From assembly GCF_963169125.1 (NCBI RefSeq), contig NC_084793.1, forward strand, positions 226,408,360 through 226,472,359: a stretch of DNA of 64,000 nucleotides, given 5' to 3'. Source of the stretch: Humulus lupulus (lineage: Eukaryota > Streptophyta > Magnoliopsida > Rosales > Cannabaceae). A program made the translations under genes and the position numbers. Shown here piece after piece: positions 22,404 to 33,645 of this stretch. Under the pieces are notes generated by a model. It did no database searches, was not told the origin of the DNA, and saw nothing but the letters and a program-made list of their open reading frames with translations. The stretch's first letter is position 1, and each line of letters opens with the position of its first letter.

Positions 22404-24140
22404 CAACAAAGTTCGATAACACCATCCCTATGGAGCTAGTCAACATGATGAGTAATTTTAATAGGCAAGCCAACAATCCTTTCTCCAATTCATTTAATCC
22501 AAGGTGGAGATATCTCCCTAATTTTTTATGGAGAAATAATCAAGGCAAGCAAACTCAATTCCAACCTTATTCTCAGCAGATCACGCCTCAACCTCCAGTG
22601 CCACCACCTAGCCCACCATTTCCTAAAGAGAAGCCAAATGAGTTACAAGTGGCACTATTGACCTTGACCAATTCCCAAGCTCAGTTTATGACTGAAACTC
22701 GAACATCCATCAGAAATCTTGAAATGCAAGTGGGTCAATTGGAAATTTTTTTACAAAGCAGAACTCAAGGAAATTTTCCAAGTAATACTGAGGTGAATCC
22801 TAAGGAGCAGTGCAATGCGATCTCCTTGAGGGGCGGTAAGGAGTTGGAAGAGTCAGTTGAGAAGTCTGCAAGTCTTCCACCGAAAATGGATTCTGAGAAA
22901 GAGGGTAAGGTAGAAGAAAATTTTATTGAGAACATTGAGAAGAACAAGTCACCAGTGAGTTTTGAGCACAACATAGAAATTCCATTTCCACAGAGGCTTT
23001 GAAAAAACAATCTTGACAAGCAGTTTGCTAAATTTTTAGAAGTTTTTCGAAAGCTTCACATAAATATTTCATTTGTTGATGTGCTTGAGCAGATGCCAAC
23101 ATAACTTAAATTCTTGAAGGAAATTTTATAAAAGAAAAGAAAGCTGGAGGAATACGAGACAGTTGCGCTTACTGAGGAGTGCATAGCAATATTGCAAAAG
23201 AAATTACCGCCAAAGCTTAAACATCCTGGTAGTGTCACTATTCCATGCTTTATATGGGGTTCAGTGGTGACAAAGGCTTTATGTAATTTAGGGGGTAGTG
23301 TGAATCTAATGCCTCTATCGATCTTCCGCAAGTTGAAACTGGGAGAAGCTCCCCTGCTACTGTGTGTAGTGCACCAAATTTTTTTTTAGATTATTTAAAT
23401 TTTGTGATTTATTTTATTTAAATGTTAAGTGTGATGAATTGTTTTATTTAAATGTTGTTTATTTTATTTAGTTGTTGTTTGTTTTATTTGATTGTTTCTT
23501 ATTCTATTTAATTGTTAGAATTGTTTGGTATAATCTTTTTTAATTTAAATTTGTTAATTGTTTGTTTGGTTATTTATTTTAATAAGTGAATAATTGTGTA
23601 ACATTTTTATTTTACAATTAGTGTTACATTTTAAATAAGTGTGTCAATTGATGTGATTATGTGAGATTTGGTTGAATACACTAAGGTGCATGGTAGATAG
23701 TGATGCACCCTAGTGAGTTAGTGTGTGCAAGTATATGGTAATAAGATGCACATGTGTGGATTTTCTACACATTTTATAATTTCCTTTTATCTGATATTAT
23801 TGAGTAGTTTTATTTAATTGATAGAAAAATACATAAAATAAAGGAAATGGCAAGTAGTGTGGACGTGTAGTGTAGTGGGAGAGGGATTGATATTTTTCCA
23901 TTATTTTTATAAGGTAAATAAATTTAAATTGGAAGAAGATAGCTATTATGGGTAAGAAAATTTTGACATTTTATTCAATTAAAATACTCTGTATTATAAA
24001 GGATTTGTAGGCTGAATTGGATGAGTGGATTAGGGAACTTACCATTTATTTTGGTGAGGCTTTATGAGGGAATTATGATTAAAAGGAAAGAAAAGAAGGA
24101 AGAGAGGCCATTTTGTAAGCTTTGGCCGTGAGCTAGAGAG

Positions 24141-24144
<4 letters not shown>

Positions 24145-24183
<39 letters not shown>
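24145..24183 (+). repeat. (GA)n microsatellite in L2
   Basis: Near-perfect GA dinucleotide tract of about 38 bases downstream of the LTR TATA-like site. Confidence 0.95.
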
Positions 24184-24187
<4 letters not shown>

Positions 24188-26299
24188 GTGCTAGAGAGAA
24201 GGAAGGGCTGCCATATTTTCTAGAGAGAAAAAGAAGAAGAAAGGAAGAAGAAGAAGAAGAAAGGGTTCAAGCTAGGGTAAGGTTTTTGGTTGCTTTTCCT
24301 TTTGATTAATCTAGTATTTTGGGTTGTCTCTAACCTTGTTCATCTTCTTCTCCATCTTGATTATTCAAAATATACAACCCCTAGGGTTTAAGCAAGGAGG
24401 TTATTGTACTCTTGATTGGATTGGATTCTTGATTTTCTATCAAGAAGAGGTATTGAAATCCCTCCCTAAATTTTGTGATTATTGGTTTTGATGAATAGAT
24501 TATTAGAGGGATTATGGTTAAAGGGGATTTATGTTTTGGGTAGGAAAAATGGGTACTTTGTGTTCTTGATATCTTGTTGATGATAAGTTGTTTGATTTGC
24601 ATGAAGGGTATCATGGTTTAATGTATAAAAGAGTTATGATGTTGATTTCCTATGTATAATGATTAGTGGCAATTTATGAATGCAATATGGGGATTTCGGC
24701 CTAGGAATACCTAAGGATCATCTTATATTTTGTTTGATGTTTTATGATTTTCGGTAAAATGATAATTGGCAATCTTGATATTTGGATCCATGAAATTTTG
24801 ATAGGATGCATATGATATTGTGGAAGAATAAATTATAAGATGCATGAAAATAATAATAGAAACATGTTAGGTTAATATAAAGGCATATGTGAATATGGTG
24901 TTTATGAATTAATGTATGTTATTGTTATTGTTAGTGTTTTGTTTGATTTCATGTGTAGATTCAATGGAATAGAAAAATGAGATTTTATAAGATTGCATGT
25001 GAATATGTTAGTAATATTCTTAGAATTATGTATATAATAAGAGCATGATGAGATTTTGGACATGTATGATTTTATGTGAAATTTTTGAGATAAATGATGA
25101 ATTTCATGAGAAATTAAGCTTGCTGATTTTTGTAAATAATTGGGTAAAAGTTTGATAAAAAAATTAATTTGCATGCATAAGTAATGTCCTTGATGTTATG
25201 TTAATTTTATGAAATTAAAAAGGGTATTTTAAGCCACAATAAAAATGATATTTTACTCAAATAAATACCTGCAGAATTTTTATTATATTTTTAGAAAAAT
25301 ATGAGGTTTTAAATTGAATATGGTGATTTTTAAAGATAAAAATGGTTGCTGGAATTTTTGTAAAAAAATGTGAAGTGTTTCAATAAAATGAATTTGATGA
25401 GTATTTGAAATAAAATTAATACCCTAAATTATGGTAATATTAAAAGTGGTATTTTAATATGGTGTGAATGCATATTTTGATAAGTTGTGATTTTTCTTTA
25501 TTTTGATTGAGAAAAATATTTAGAATCAATTTATTGTGATTTTCAAAGAAATTAAATAGTGGCTGAAAGTTTGGTTTAAAAAGTTAAAAAAATGATTATT
25601 TAATTGTCACATATGGGTTTATGTTACATAAAACTAAGTCTTAAAATAATTTAAATAAAATATATTTTCCCACACTTAAAAATATATTTTTCTCACATCA
25701 TTTATGTAACACAATTAACCAATATTAAAATTGATTTTCTAAAGAAACATAGTAATCATAGGTATTTTAAATAAATTCCAAGCTTTTGTTAGTTCTTTGT
25801 AATTTGAGAATAATAAATGAAATTGTCACATATTTTATTTTTTTAAGCAAAATAAAATAATTTTTTGAGAAATTTAATCAACCTAGAAATTTTAAGAAAA
25901 ATAAAACATGTTATAAGTCTATTAATTTTTAAAAACGATAGAAGTAAGACAAGTAGAATTATCATTTTTAAAACGTCACAATTACGCAATGTTCTCACGT
26001 ATGCATGTTACATACAAATCCACTTTTGCGTCCAAAATTATGTCTATTATTCAACCATATAGTTTTTATAGAAAGATCATGCATGTAAAATAGGCAAAAT
26101 GAGCATTATTCTTTTATGGTCTTATGTGTAGTTAAGAATAATTGCATGTCATGTGTAACTCTTATTATGTGTGCATGGCTCATGCACACATGAGTTGTAT
26201 AAAAGGGAAAAATAATAATTTTATGAACCTAAGAAATGTTATTTTGGTTATGGTATAGGCTCGTTGAGAGGTTGTGAAATTTCTTAGCTCGAACCTAAG

Positions 26300-26995
26300 G
26301 TAAGGAAGTTAGATAGATTCTATGATTTTATTCTATGAATGGTAAGACTGTTGTATGAATGAATCGTTATGAATTATGAATGCCATATGTGATGATATGT
26401 GGCTTGTATGAATATGATATGTTTATGAATGGATGTTAGCGTGATGAACGCGACACATCAAATGAGTTACTAAGGATATAAAGACGTAACTCCTATGTTT
26501 ATGAATGGATGTTAGCGTGATGAACGCGACATATCAAATGGGTTGCTAAGGATATAAAGACGTAACCTGAGTTACTAAGGATATAAAGACTTAACTCCTA
26601 GGGCGGACGCGCCGAGGTTATTCAAGGACCAGAGACTCTTGTTTACCTCATAGGGTGACATGGACAAGTTAGCAGGCCATGTTCATCATGAATGTTGTAT
26701 GAATGTGATATGATGTTATGTTACAATAATGTTATGATATGATATGATGTTATGTTACGATAATGTTATGATATGCTATGATGTTATATTACGATAGTGT
26801 TATGATATGCTATGATGTCATGTTACGATAATGTTATGATATGCTAAGATGTTATGTTACGATAATGTTATGATATGCTATGATGTCATGATGTTTAAGA
26901 TGAACGATAGTGGTTGTATCTGTTGTATCCTTACTTGCTTATTGTTTGTACTTCCTTACTGGGCTTTTAGCTCACCCCCTTACTTTCCCTTCCAG
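26300..26995 (+). promoter_or_regulatory. Possible LTR intron in L2 (counterparts in L1, L3, L4, L6, L7)
   Basis: Donor-like AAG|GTAAGGAAGTTAG and acceptor-like pyrimidine tract CCCCCTTACTTTCCCTTCCAG bound an interval of 696 nt. The same pair recurs in L1 (16393 to 15877, minus), L3 (38181 to 37652, minus), L4 (43501-43836), L6 (57974 to 57335, minus) and L7 (62379-62937), with CTCAC, a branch-point-like sequence, 20-40 nt before the AG. Splicing is inferred from conservation only. Confidence 0.45.
26710..26887 (+). repeat. 34-bp tandem repeat in L2
   Basis: About five copies of a 34-bp unit, TGATGTTATGTTACGATAAT followed by GTTATGATATGCTA, with one or two changes per copy. It lies inside the intron-like interval of the LTR. 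Confidence 0.85.
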
Positions 26996-27710
26996 GTAGC
27001 AAATAGGATTTCTCTGTGGCACGCGTGGTGACGTGAGGAGTTCTATCGTCGTAGGGTGTATGGCGTGGGGTATCCTATGGACGGAATAAACGATCATTTT
27101 AGGACACCATTTTAATTATGTTATGTTTTAAGAGACTTTCTAAATTATCAGTGAGACTTAATTATTTAATTTTGTTTCTTTTGAACTTTGCATAAAAACT
27201 CATATTTTCTTTTTAAACTAATGGGCCCAACTTGCATTGTTTTAAGCAAGTCCCCACTGAGACCTTTATAAAAAGTGTTTTTCTTTATGGACCAATGATA
27301 TGTGAATGTTTTAATAAGTTCTAGTCTAGGGCGTTCTTTACACTGTGTCCCTGCAAATGGTGGATCGTTCACTTAAACATCCTCTGGGAATGATTGAGGA
27401 TGTATTGATGAAAGTGGACAAATTCATCTTTCCTGCAGATTTTATTATTCTTGATATGAAGGAAGATGAAAATATTCCAATTATTCATGGGAGGCCATTT
27501 TTAGCTACTGGGAGAGCGCTAATTGATGTACAAAAATGGAAGTTGAAGCTGCATGTGCAACAAGACGAGATAGCATTTAATGTTTTTGCAGCAACTGAAA
27601 TTCCAACTTGTTTTAGAGTGGATGTGATAATAGGAGGTGGTAGTAAGGTGGAATTTACCAAGAGAAAGATCAGCGTTCAAGTTGTAGTCGAACAGTGTGT
27701 CATCATTTGA

Positions 27711-29633
27711 AAAGGTTCGTTAGTGGAAAAGCTCAACTATTACATGAGTGGTGGAAAGTCCCACCAATTTGCAATATTAAGAAACAAGAATCTTCTTATG
27801 ACACCATGTTTGTTAAGGACATGAGAGGTGGCTTGGATCCAAGTTGAATTTAATAATAAGGTCAGCGTCCGGCTAAATGGCGTTAACAACAGCGCATTCA
27901 GGAGGCATCCCAATGGTTACTTTGAATTTTTCTTTAGTTTATATTTTTATTTTTGAACAATTTGAATTTTTGGGAACTACTTGTTTGTTGTTTTTATTTG
28001 CTTAGTTTTTAGGTTCAATCTTGATTCTGTAATTTTTCTTTTATTTTTAAACCGTGAAAAACGTGAAAAAAAAAACTAAACATAAAAAAATAGAAATATT
28101 TTGCTCCAGGGGAAAGTGCCTAGGCGTTGTGTAAGAAGCGTCCCTGCGCTGGCAAAGTCAGAGAGTCTCAGCCACCTCAACCGCCACCACCCTTTTGATG
28201 TGCATTTGCTTCTCGGTAAGTCTTCTTCACTTTGCTTTTATTTTGAACATTGTGGACAATGTTAATATTAAGTTTAGGGAGGAGATTTACTTTCCTTTTG
28301 TATATATTGAGTATTTTGTTTTAGTTGTGTTTGTGTTTTAGTTGTTTTTTGTTTTAGTTGTGTATTGTATCTGGTTAGTCTTTTATTTATTGTGTTGTTG
28401 TGTCTAGGATGTTTAGAGTGTCGTGTTTGTTGAATCAACTGACAATGATAAGCCGATGAGAATAATTGAATGAATTATTTGTATAGTTGGACGAAAACAA
28501 AAGCCATTTAAATCTGTATGCTTGATTGAAATATTTTCTTGGTTTACTAGGGTCCTTAAAAATATTTGAGAGCTTAATTATGATTTGTGAATAAATTTCT
28601 TGTGTTCGAAAAATATTTATGCCCGCTGAATTTTGTTTGTGAAAAGTTGTAGAAATATCTTAGAACTTGCTTGCTTGCTATTTGAGACGAAATCCTAGAT
28701 GATGCGTGCTTAGGTAGATGATTTAAACAATTTTCTTTGAAACATTTGAGCCTTTAACGCCAACCTTTATTAATTAATCCCTACTTACCCATTTTGAGCT
28801 TAATGAGACTTTTTTTTATTATTTGACACCAATGTTGAGCCTATTTTGAACCCTTTAAAATTACCTTTCATTTGAATGTACCATGAGCATATAAAAATGA
28901 TTGGGTCATTGATTTGTAATGGGGTATGTATTTGAAAGGGTTGTCATTAGAAAATTATGCAGATTGAGAGAAAAAGAAAAGAAAATTATGGAAAATGAAC
29001 TACACTCCAATTGAAAATACAAAGAAATAAGTTTGGGGGAGTGTAGTATCATTAGAAAAAAAATATAAAAAATAAAATAAAATTATGTGTATGAATTTTC
29101 TCTCAAAACAAGAAAGAATGGGAAAGTTTGGAATATTTTTGGGTTTGTAATTTTATTATAAGATTGGTTTGTTTGGTTTGTATGCTTATGGTAATTTTGA
29201 GCCTAAAATGACATTTCATCTACCTTTACCTAAGTCGTTCATTATAAGCTTTTAAAGTCTCCTTGATTCTTGAGCATGTATTGTCTACATTAGTGGAGAG
29301 TACTAAGTAATGCAAGCATATGGGATGATGAAATTGGTTGTGTGATATGAATTCAGTGTGTATAAAGTAATTCAAATGCAAATTATTTATTGATCATGGT
29401 TAGGAGAGCTTTTCTTTGTTTGGACTTGGGTAAGTTGGGTAAATATTTTGGTTGAAAATTTGGATTGATGTTAAGGTTGAGTCTCTAAAAGCTATATGAA
29501 AATGGCATTTATAATTTTGAAGCATGATTTGTTGTTGTTAACTTAATGCATTGTTGTTTATTTTTCTTGTGTTTTGAATATTGTTTAGTTCTTCTTTACT
29601 CGAGGGCGAGTAAAGGTTAAGTTTGGGGGAATT
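27711..29633 (+). other. ATH 3' untranslated region
   Basis: No coding sequence seen. The Athila-type GTCCGGCTAAATGGCGTTAA block is at 27868-27887. Two polypurine-tract-like sites occur: AAGTTTGGGGGAGTG near 29031 and AAGTTTGGGGGAATT at 29619-29633, the latter touching the 3' LTR. Loss of the whole RT-integrase part brought this region directly behind the protease. Confidence 0.7.
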
Positions 29634-31181
29634 TGTTGGGTTCATTTTAGGTTTGTTTTAGAGATTGTTTTTTGTTATGTTTTAAGTTAGTTATGATTGT
29701 TTTGTGCAGAATTACGCTTGTTTTCTCCTTGTTTCAGGTTTTAATGATCAAGTACATAATATGGAGTGAAAGGAGAAGAAACATGTTAAATATGATGAAT
29801 AAGATGGATTTAGTGTTGATTGTGAAGTTTCAAGACATTATGTGTGGAAAATACTACATTGAAGAAGTTCAACACGCGTAGTTTATGCTCTTTAACGCAA
29901 GTCTAAAAATTTAAGCCACATTTTGACCATGATTTCTTCATTTTCTGGAAACACTTCTAGGAATAAAAGTTGTAGATACTTCTCTTAGCTTTCCATAGGT
30001 TTTTGAATCATTTGATTCAGAGTTATATTGAGGGAGTTATGATTGAAATACGATGAGCTAATGTTGCAGGTTGTTCGAAACGAGTTTTAGCTTTATTCTG
30101 TACAATTAGCGTCCCATCGCTAATATATAGCACCCCTGCACTATTGAAGTTAGAGAGTACAGTTCCAGGAAGTATGAAATAGCACCCCTGTGCCACAATG
30201 AAGCACCCCTGTGCTTAAGAGTTCCAAAGAGCATGTTTTTGTGATTTTCCAAGCGCCCATGCACTATTGTCCGTACGAATGTCGAAAACAAGCATTTTGA
30301 GTGGGGTAAAAATGTATTTTCATAAAAAGTCATTAGGTTTTTTTTTTATAAAGGAGGACTTAGTGCGATTTTGAGTCTCGTTTTTCATCATAAGAGGCAA
30401 GGAGAACATTTTAGGAGCAATTTCAGACATTGAATCTACAATTTTTGCTCATCTTCTTAAATTTTCTTTATGTTAAACTCTGGTATTATGGATTTCTTTG
30501 CCAGGTTGATGAACTAATTTTATTATTAGGGTTTTCAATTAAATCACTTGAATCTTTATTATGATCTAATGCAAAGTTTACTTTTCTTCTTCATCTATTA
30601 AGGTCTTTTCAATTTATGTTTATTGTATTAGAAGTGATTGGCCATTGTTTTTCATTTAACTATATGAATTTGAATCTGGAAAGTGAGATTTGAATATGTT
30701 GGAATTGAATTGACATAGGTTTAATCTTGAACGAATGTATCACGATTGCTTGTGTAGCTTTTAGGTTATTGATCTTAATGCTTCCTAGTTGATGAATTTA
30801 TCATAGAAATATAGAAAATTCTCATTTAGGTTGAGTTTTATATTTCGTAACTTGAATATAAAATGCTTTTGTTAACTAGCTATCTTAATAGGAAGAAGAA
30901 TTGTTATTCTTGCGTTAGTGAATGATAGAATGGATAGTTGATGAGATTTGAATCTCTAATTGTTCTTATTGTTGAAATTAATTCTCTGGTTCTTTTTGTT
31001 AGTTTATTTTTGCAATTTACATTTGTTTATGATTTCTTCATTTTAAACTTTACAAATCAAAATTCATTAGCCAAATAGAAACTAGAATTAATTATTTGGT
31101 AATTGATAAATCAGTCTTCGTGGGACGATGCTCGTTCTTACGAAGATTTATTACAAATTGCGATTACGTATACTTGCATAG

Positions 31182-33007
31182 TGTTGACGGTGAAATCTCG
31201 TCAACGAAATTAGGTCGGAAAACTCAAAGGTAAATGCGGCGATCTCTAGATAAGAACTTAGAATTAACTTATGAAAGGATAAACACAGATGAACAATGGA
31301 GTGAAAAAATGTATATTTCTTAATGGCCTCTGCATACAATGAATTTTCCAACCCCCTTTCAGGTGGTTTTAGAGTTCATTTTATAGTAGGCTCTAATGGC
31401 CTTAGGTACATAGTGGTCCAAGGGACCAAGTGGTACATACGTACTGTGTCAGGGGAGTGGCTCCAGAGGCTGTGGTCGTACACCCCGTACAGGAGCAGGT
31501 GTCAGGAGGATGTTTCCACTACTTGTCTGTATCCATGTCTGATGCGTGGTGGCAGGCGTAGTGGTGCAGGAGGTAGTGGTGTCGGCTCTGACCTATGGCC
31601 GTAGACGTACGGACCATAACTCCTATCCTTGCATACCCACTCCTGGCATTCCCACTACTTGTCTGGTAGGGGTACTATATTCGTACTCTGACTTCTTTAG
31701 GTTCGTAGGTACATTCCATATTCATGCGTGTACCTTGCCCCTTGTGAGTATTCTCACCTCCAAGGCCATGGGCAAGGCCATGGAGGAGGCCATGGGGGAG
31801 GCCATGGGCGAGGCCATGGAGGAGGCCATGGGGGCAAGGCCATGGAGGAGGCCATGGGCGAGGCCATGGAGGAGGCCATGGGGCCGAGGCCATGGAGGAG
31901 GCCATGGAGTGAGGCCATGGGGCCGAGGCCATGGAGGAGGCCATGGGCGAGGCCATGGAGGAGGCCATGGGGCCGAGGCCATGGAGGAGGCCATGGGCGA
32001 GGCCATGGAGGAGGCCATGGGGCCGAGGCCATGGAGGAGGCCATGGGGCCGAGGCCATGGAGGAGGCCATGGGGCCGAGGCCATGGAGGAGGCCATGGGG
32101 CCGAGGCCATGGGGCCGAGGCCATGAAGGAGGCCATGGGGCCGAGGCCATGGAGGAGGCCATGGGCGAGGCCATGGAGGAGGCCATGGGGCCGAGGCCAT
32201 GGAGGAGGCCATGGGGTCGAGGCCATGGAGTGAGGCCATGGGCGAGGCCATGGAGGAGGCCATGGGCGAGGCCATGGAGGAGGCCATGGGGCCGAGGCCA
32301 TGGAGGAGGCCATGGGGCCGAGGCCATGGAGGAGGCCATGGAGCCGAGGCCATGGAGGAGGCCATGGAGTGAGGCCATGGGGCCGAGGCCATGGAGGAGG
32401 CCATGGGGCCGAGGCCATGGAGGAGGCCATGGGGCCGAGGCCATGGAGGAGGCCATGGGGCCGAGGCCATGGAGGAGGCCCTGGGCGAGGCCATGGAGGA
32501 GGCCATGGGCGAGGCCATGGAGGAGGCCATGGGGCCGAGGCCATGGAGGAGGCCATGGAGTGAGGCCATGGAGGAGGCCATGGAGTGAGGCCATGGAGGA
32601 GGCGATGGGCGAGGCCATGGAGGGAGGTGATGGGCGAGGCCATGGAGGAGGCCATGGGCGAGGCCATGGAGGAGGCCATGGGCGAGAGGGGCCTCGCGAG
32701 GCTACTGAGCCTTGGCACCTATGCCTTGCCAACGTGGGCCACTTGGCATCGACTCCACGAGAAACGAACCCAGACTCGTGTTGTGATGGCGCGATGGCTT
32801 CCCGAGATGACGGTGGCCTTAGGGCCTTGCCTCGGCCTCATACTTTCTCTTGATGGGATTATGAGCATCAACATTTCTCATGAGATGATCTCCTGTATTC
32901 AACAAGGCCTACAGGCTCAAGCCCAATAGCATGAATAAGCTACCCTTATCCCTATGTTCCAACCAGGGACTAAAGAGTTTCTTTTTGGTGGATTTTTGGC
33001 ATCCACA
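31182..33007 (-). repeat. TRG 3' LTR
   Basis: 1826 bp. Minus-strand termini TGTGGATGCC...CCGTCAACA. TATA-like CTATAAAATGAAC near 31379 (minus strand). It holds the GAGGCCATGG minisatellite (31758-32690) and about 145 bp (31612-31757) that the partner LTR lacks. Confidence 0.92.
31758..32690 (+). repeat. GAGGCCATGG minisatellite, left LTR of TRG
   Basis: An array of a 10-bp core GAGGCCATGG followed by a short spacer: AG, GC, GGCC or AGT. AG-spaced cores mostly alternate with cores carrying another spacer, giving 24-26-bp dimers. Every core contains the palindrome CCATGG. Long open frames in all six directions here (repeats such as RPWRRPWGRGHGGG) are by-products of the repeat, not genes. Confidence 0.95.
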
Positions 33008-33022
33008 CTTGCCCCCCAGTCT

Positions 33023-33344
33023 ATAGGGAGGCCTTTAGGCGTTCTTGTAGACTCTTCTCTTTCTTTTGATTTTCTATTCTGTGTATATATATATATATTT
33101 TTTTTTTCTTTTTTTTTTCTCTTTTTTTTTTTTATGCTCGAGGTCCTTTGGAACCCACGCGAAAGGAGGTTCGATAGGTCTCTCTTTGGTGCACCTTGGT
33201 TGCACCTATAAGGATATATTGACCCCTTGGGTTCTAGTTATCCTTTTATATATTTTCGTGCGCGCTTATTATATCTTGCGAGAAGCGTCCTTCTCGTCAT
33301 TAGGCATAGTACTATTTCTGCAAGTGTCTTCTTTGAGACCCTTT
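33023..33344 (-). other. TRG 3' untranslated region
   Basis: Non-coding sequence between the polypurine tract and the 28-bp repeats. It contains a (TA)n tract and a T-rich run at 33086-33135. No other structure seen. Confidence 0.5.
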
Positions 33345-33545
33345 TCAGAAGCGTCTACTTCGAGACCCTTTTCGATAGCGTCTACTTTGGAGACCCTTTT
33401 TGCAGGCGCCTACTTTGGAGGCCCTTTTTGCAGGCGCCTACTTTGGAGGCCCTTTTTGTAGGCGTCTACTTTGGAGGCCCTTTTTGCAGGCGCCTACTTT
33501 GGAGGCCCTTTTTGCAGGCGCCTACTTTGGAGGCCCTTTTTGCAA
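33345..33545 (+). repeat. 28-bp tandem repeat in TRG
   Basis: About seven copies of GGCGCCTACTTTGGAGGCCC followed by TTTTTGCA, between gag and the 3' LTR. It holds the same place as the AAAAAGGACC repeats of GYP-2. Each full unit carries the palindrome GGCGCC. A T-rich tract lies at 33100-33135. Confidence 0.9.
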
Positions 33546-33645
33546 CTTTTGAGTTGATCTCCCCTCGGGTCGGGGATTTCATGGCTAGATGGTCTTCGTT
33601 CAATCTCGAGCTTGGTCAGCGACCCCTCTAGCACGACGCCCCATT

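Larger units (their letters stand above)
23365..27342 (+). repeat. Solo long LTR L2 inside ATH protease
   Basis: TGTAGTGCACC...GGGCGTTCTTTACA, 3978 bp, flanked by the perfect duplication CTGTG (23360-23364 and 27343-27347), which splits the protease reading frame of ATH. No gag, pol or second LTR lies inside, so this is a solo LTR. Contents: TATA-like TATTATAAAGG near 23993, a GA microsatellite at about 24145-24183, a repeat of about 76 bp at 26433-26590, a 34-bp tandem repeat at 26710-26887, donor-like AAG|GTAAGGAAG at 26300, hairpin GGGCT-TTT-AGCTC at 26961-26973 and acceptor CCCTTCCAG ending at 26995. Confidence 0.88.
22404..27710 (+). pseudogene. ATH gag C-terminus and protease, split by L2
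   Basis: Athila-type features: FNPRWRYLPNFLWRNNQGKQ in the gag C-terminus, AISLRGGKEL, PFPQRL, then the protease core. TGA after PFPQRL (about 22999) and TAA near 23104 and 23127 interrupt it. The frame continues with LQKKLPPKLKHPGSVTIPC and LCNLGGSVNLMPLSIFRKL; the usual catalytic D-L-G reads NLG, so the active-site Asp is lost. After 23364 the solo LTR L2 intervenes, and the frame resumes at 27343 with LQMVDRSLKHPLGMIEDV, FPADFIILDMKEDENIPII and GRPFLATGRALIDV, ending about 27708. Confidence 0.85.

Noticed and set aside
26710..26887. CRISPR-like array from regularly spaced repeats
   Set aside because: Units are directly adjacent without unique spacers, and the context is a plant LTR; this is an ordinary tandem repeat.
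31546..32853. Open reading frames of up to about 470 codons in five or six frames over the minisatellites (31.5-32.9 kb and 35.5-37.0 kb)
   Set aside because: They exist in nearly all frames at once, consist only of the repeat (RPWRRPWGRGHGGG, MASSMASPMAS, WPPPWPRP) and shift frame with each spacer change. They are by-products of a stop-free GC-rich repeat inside an LTR.
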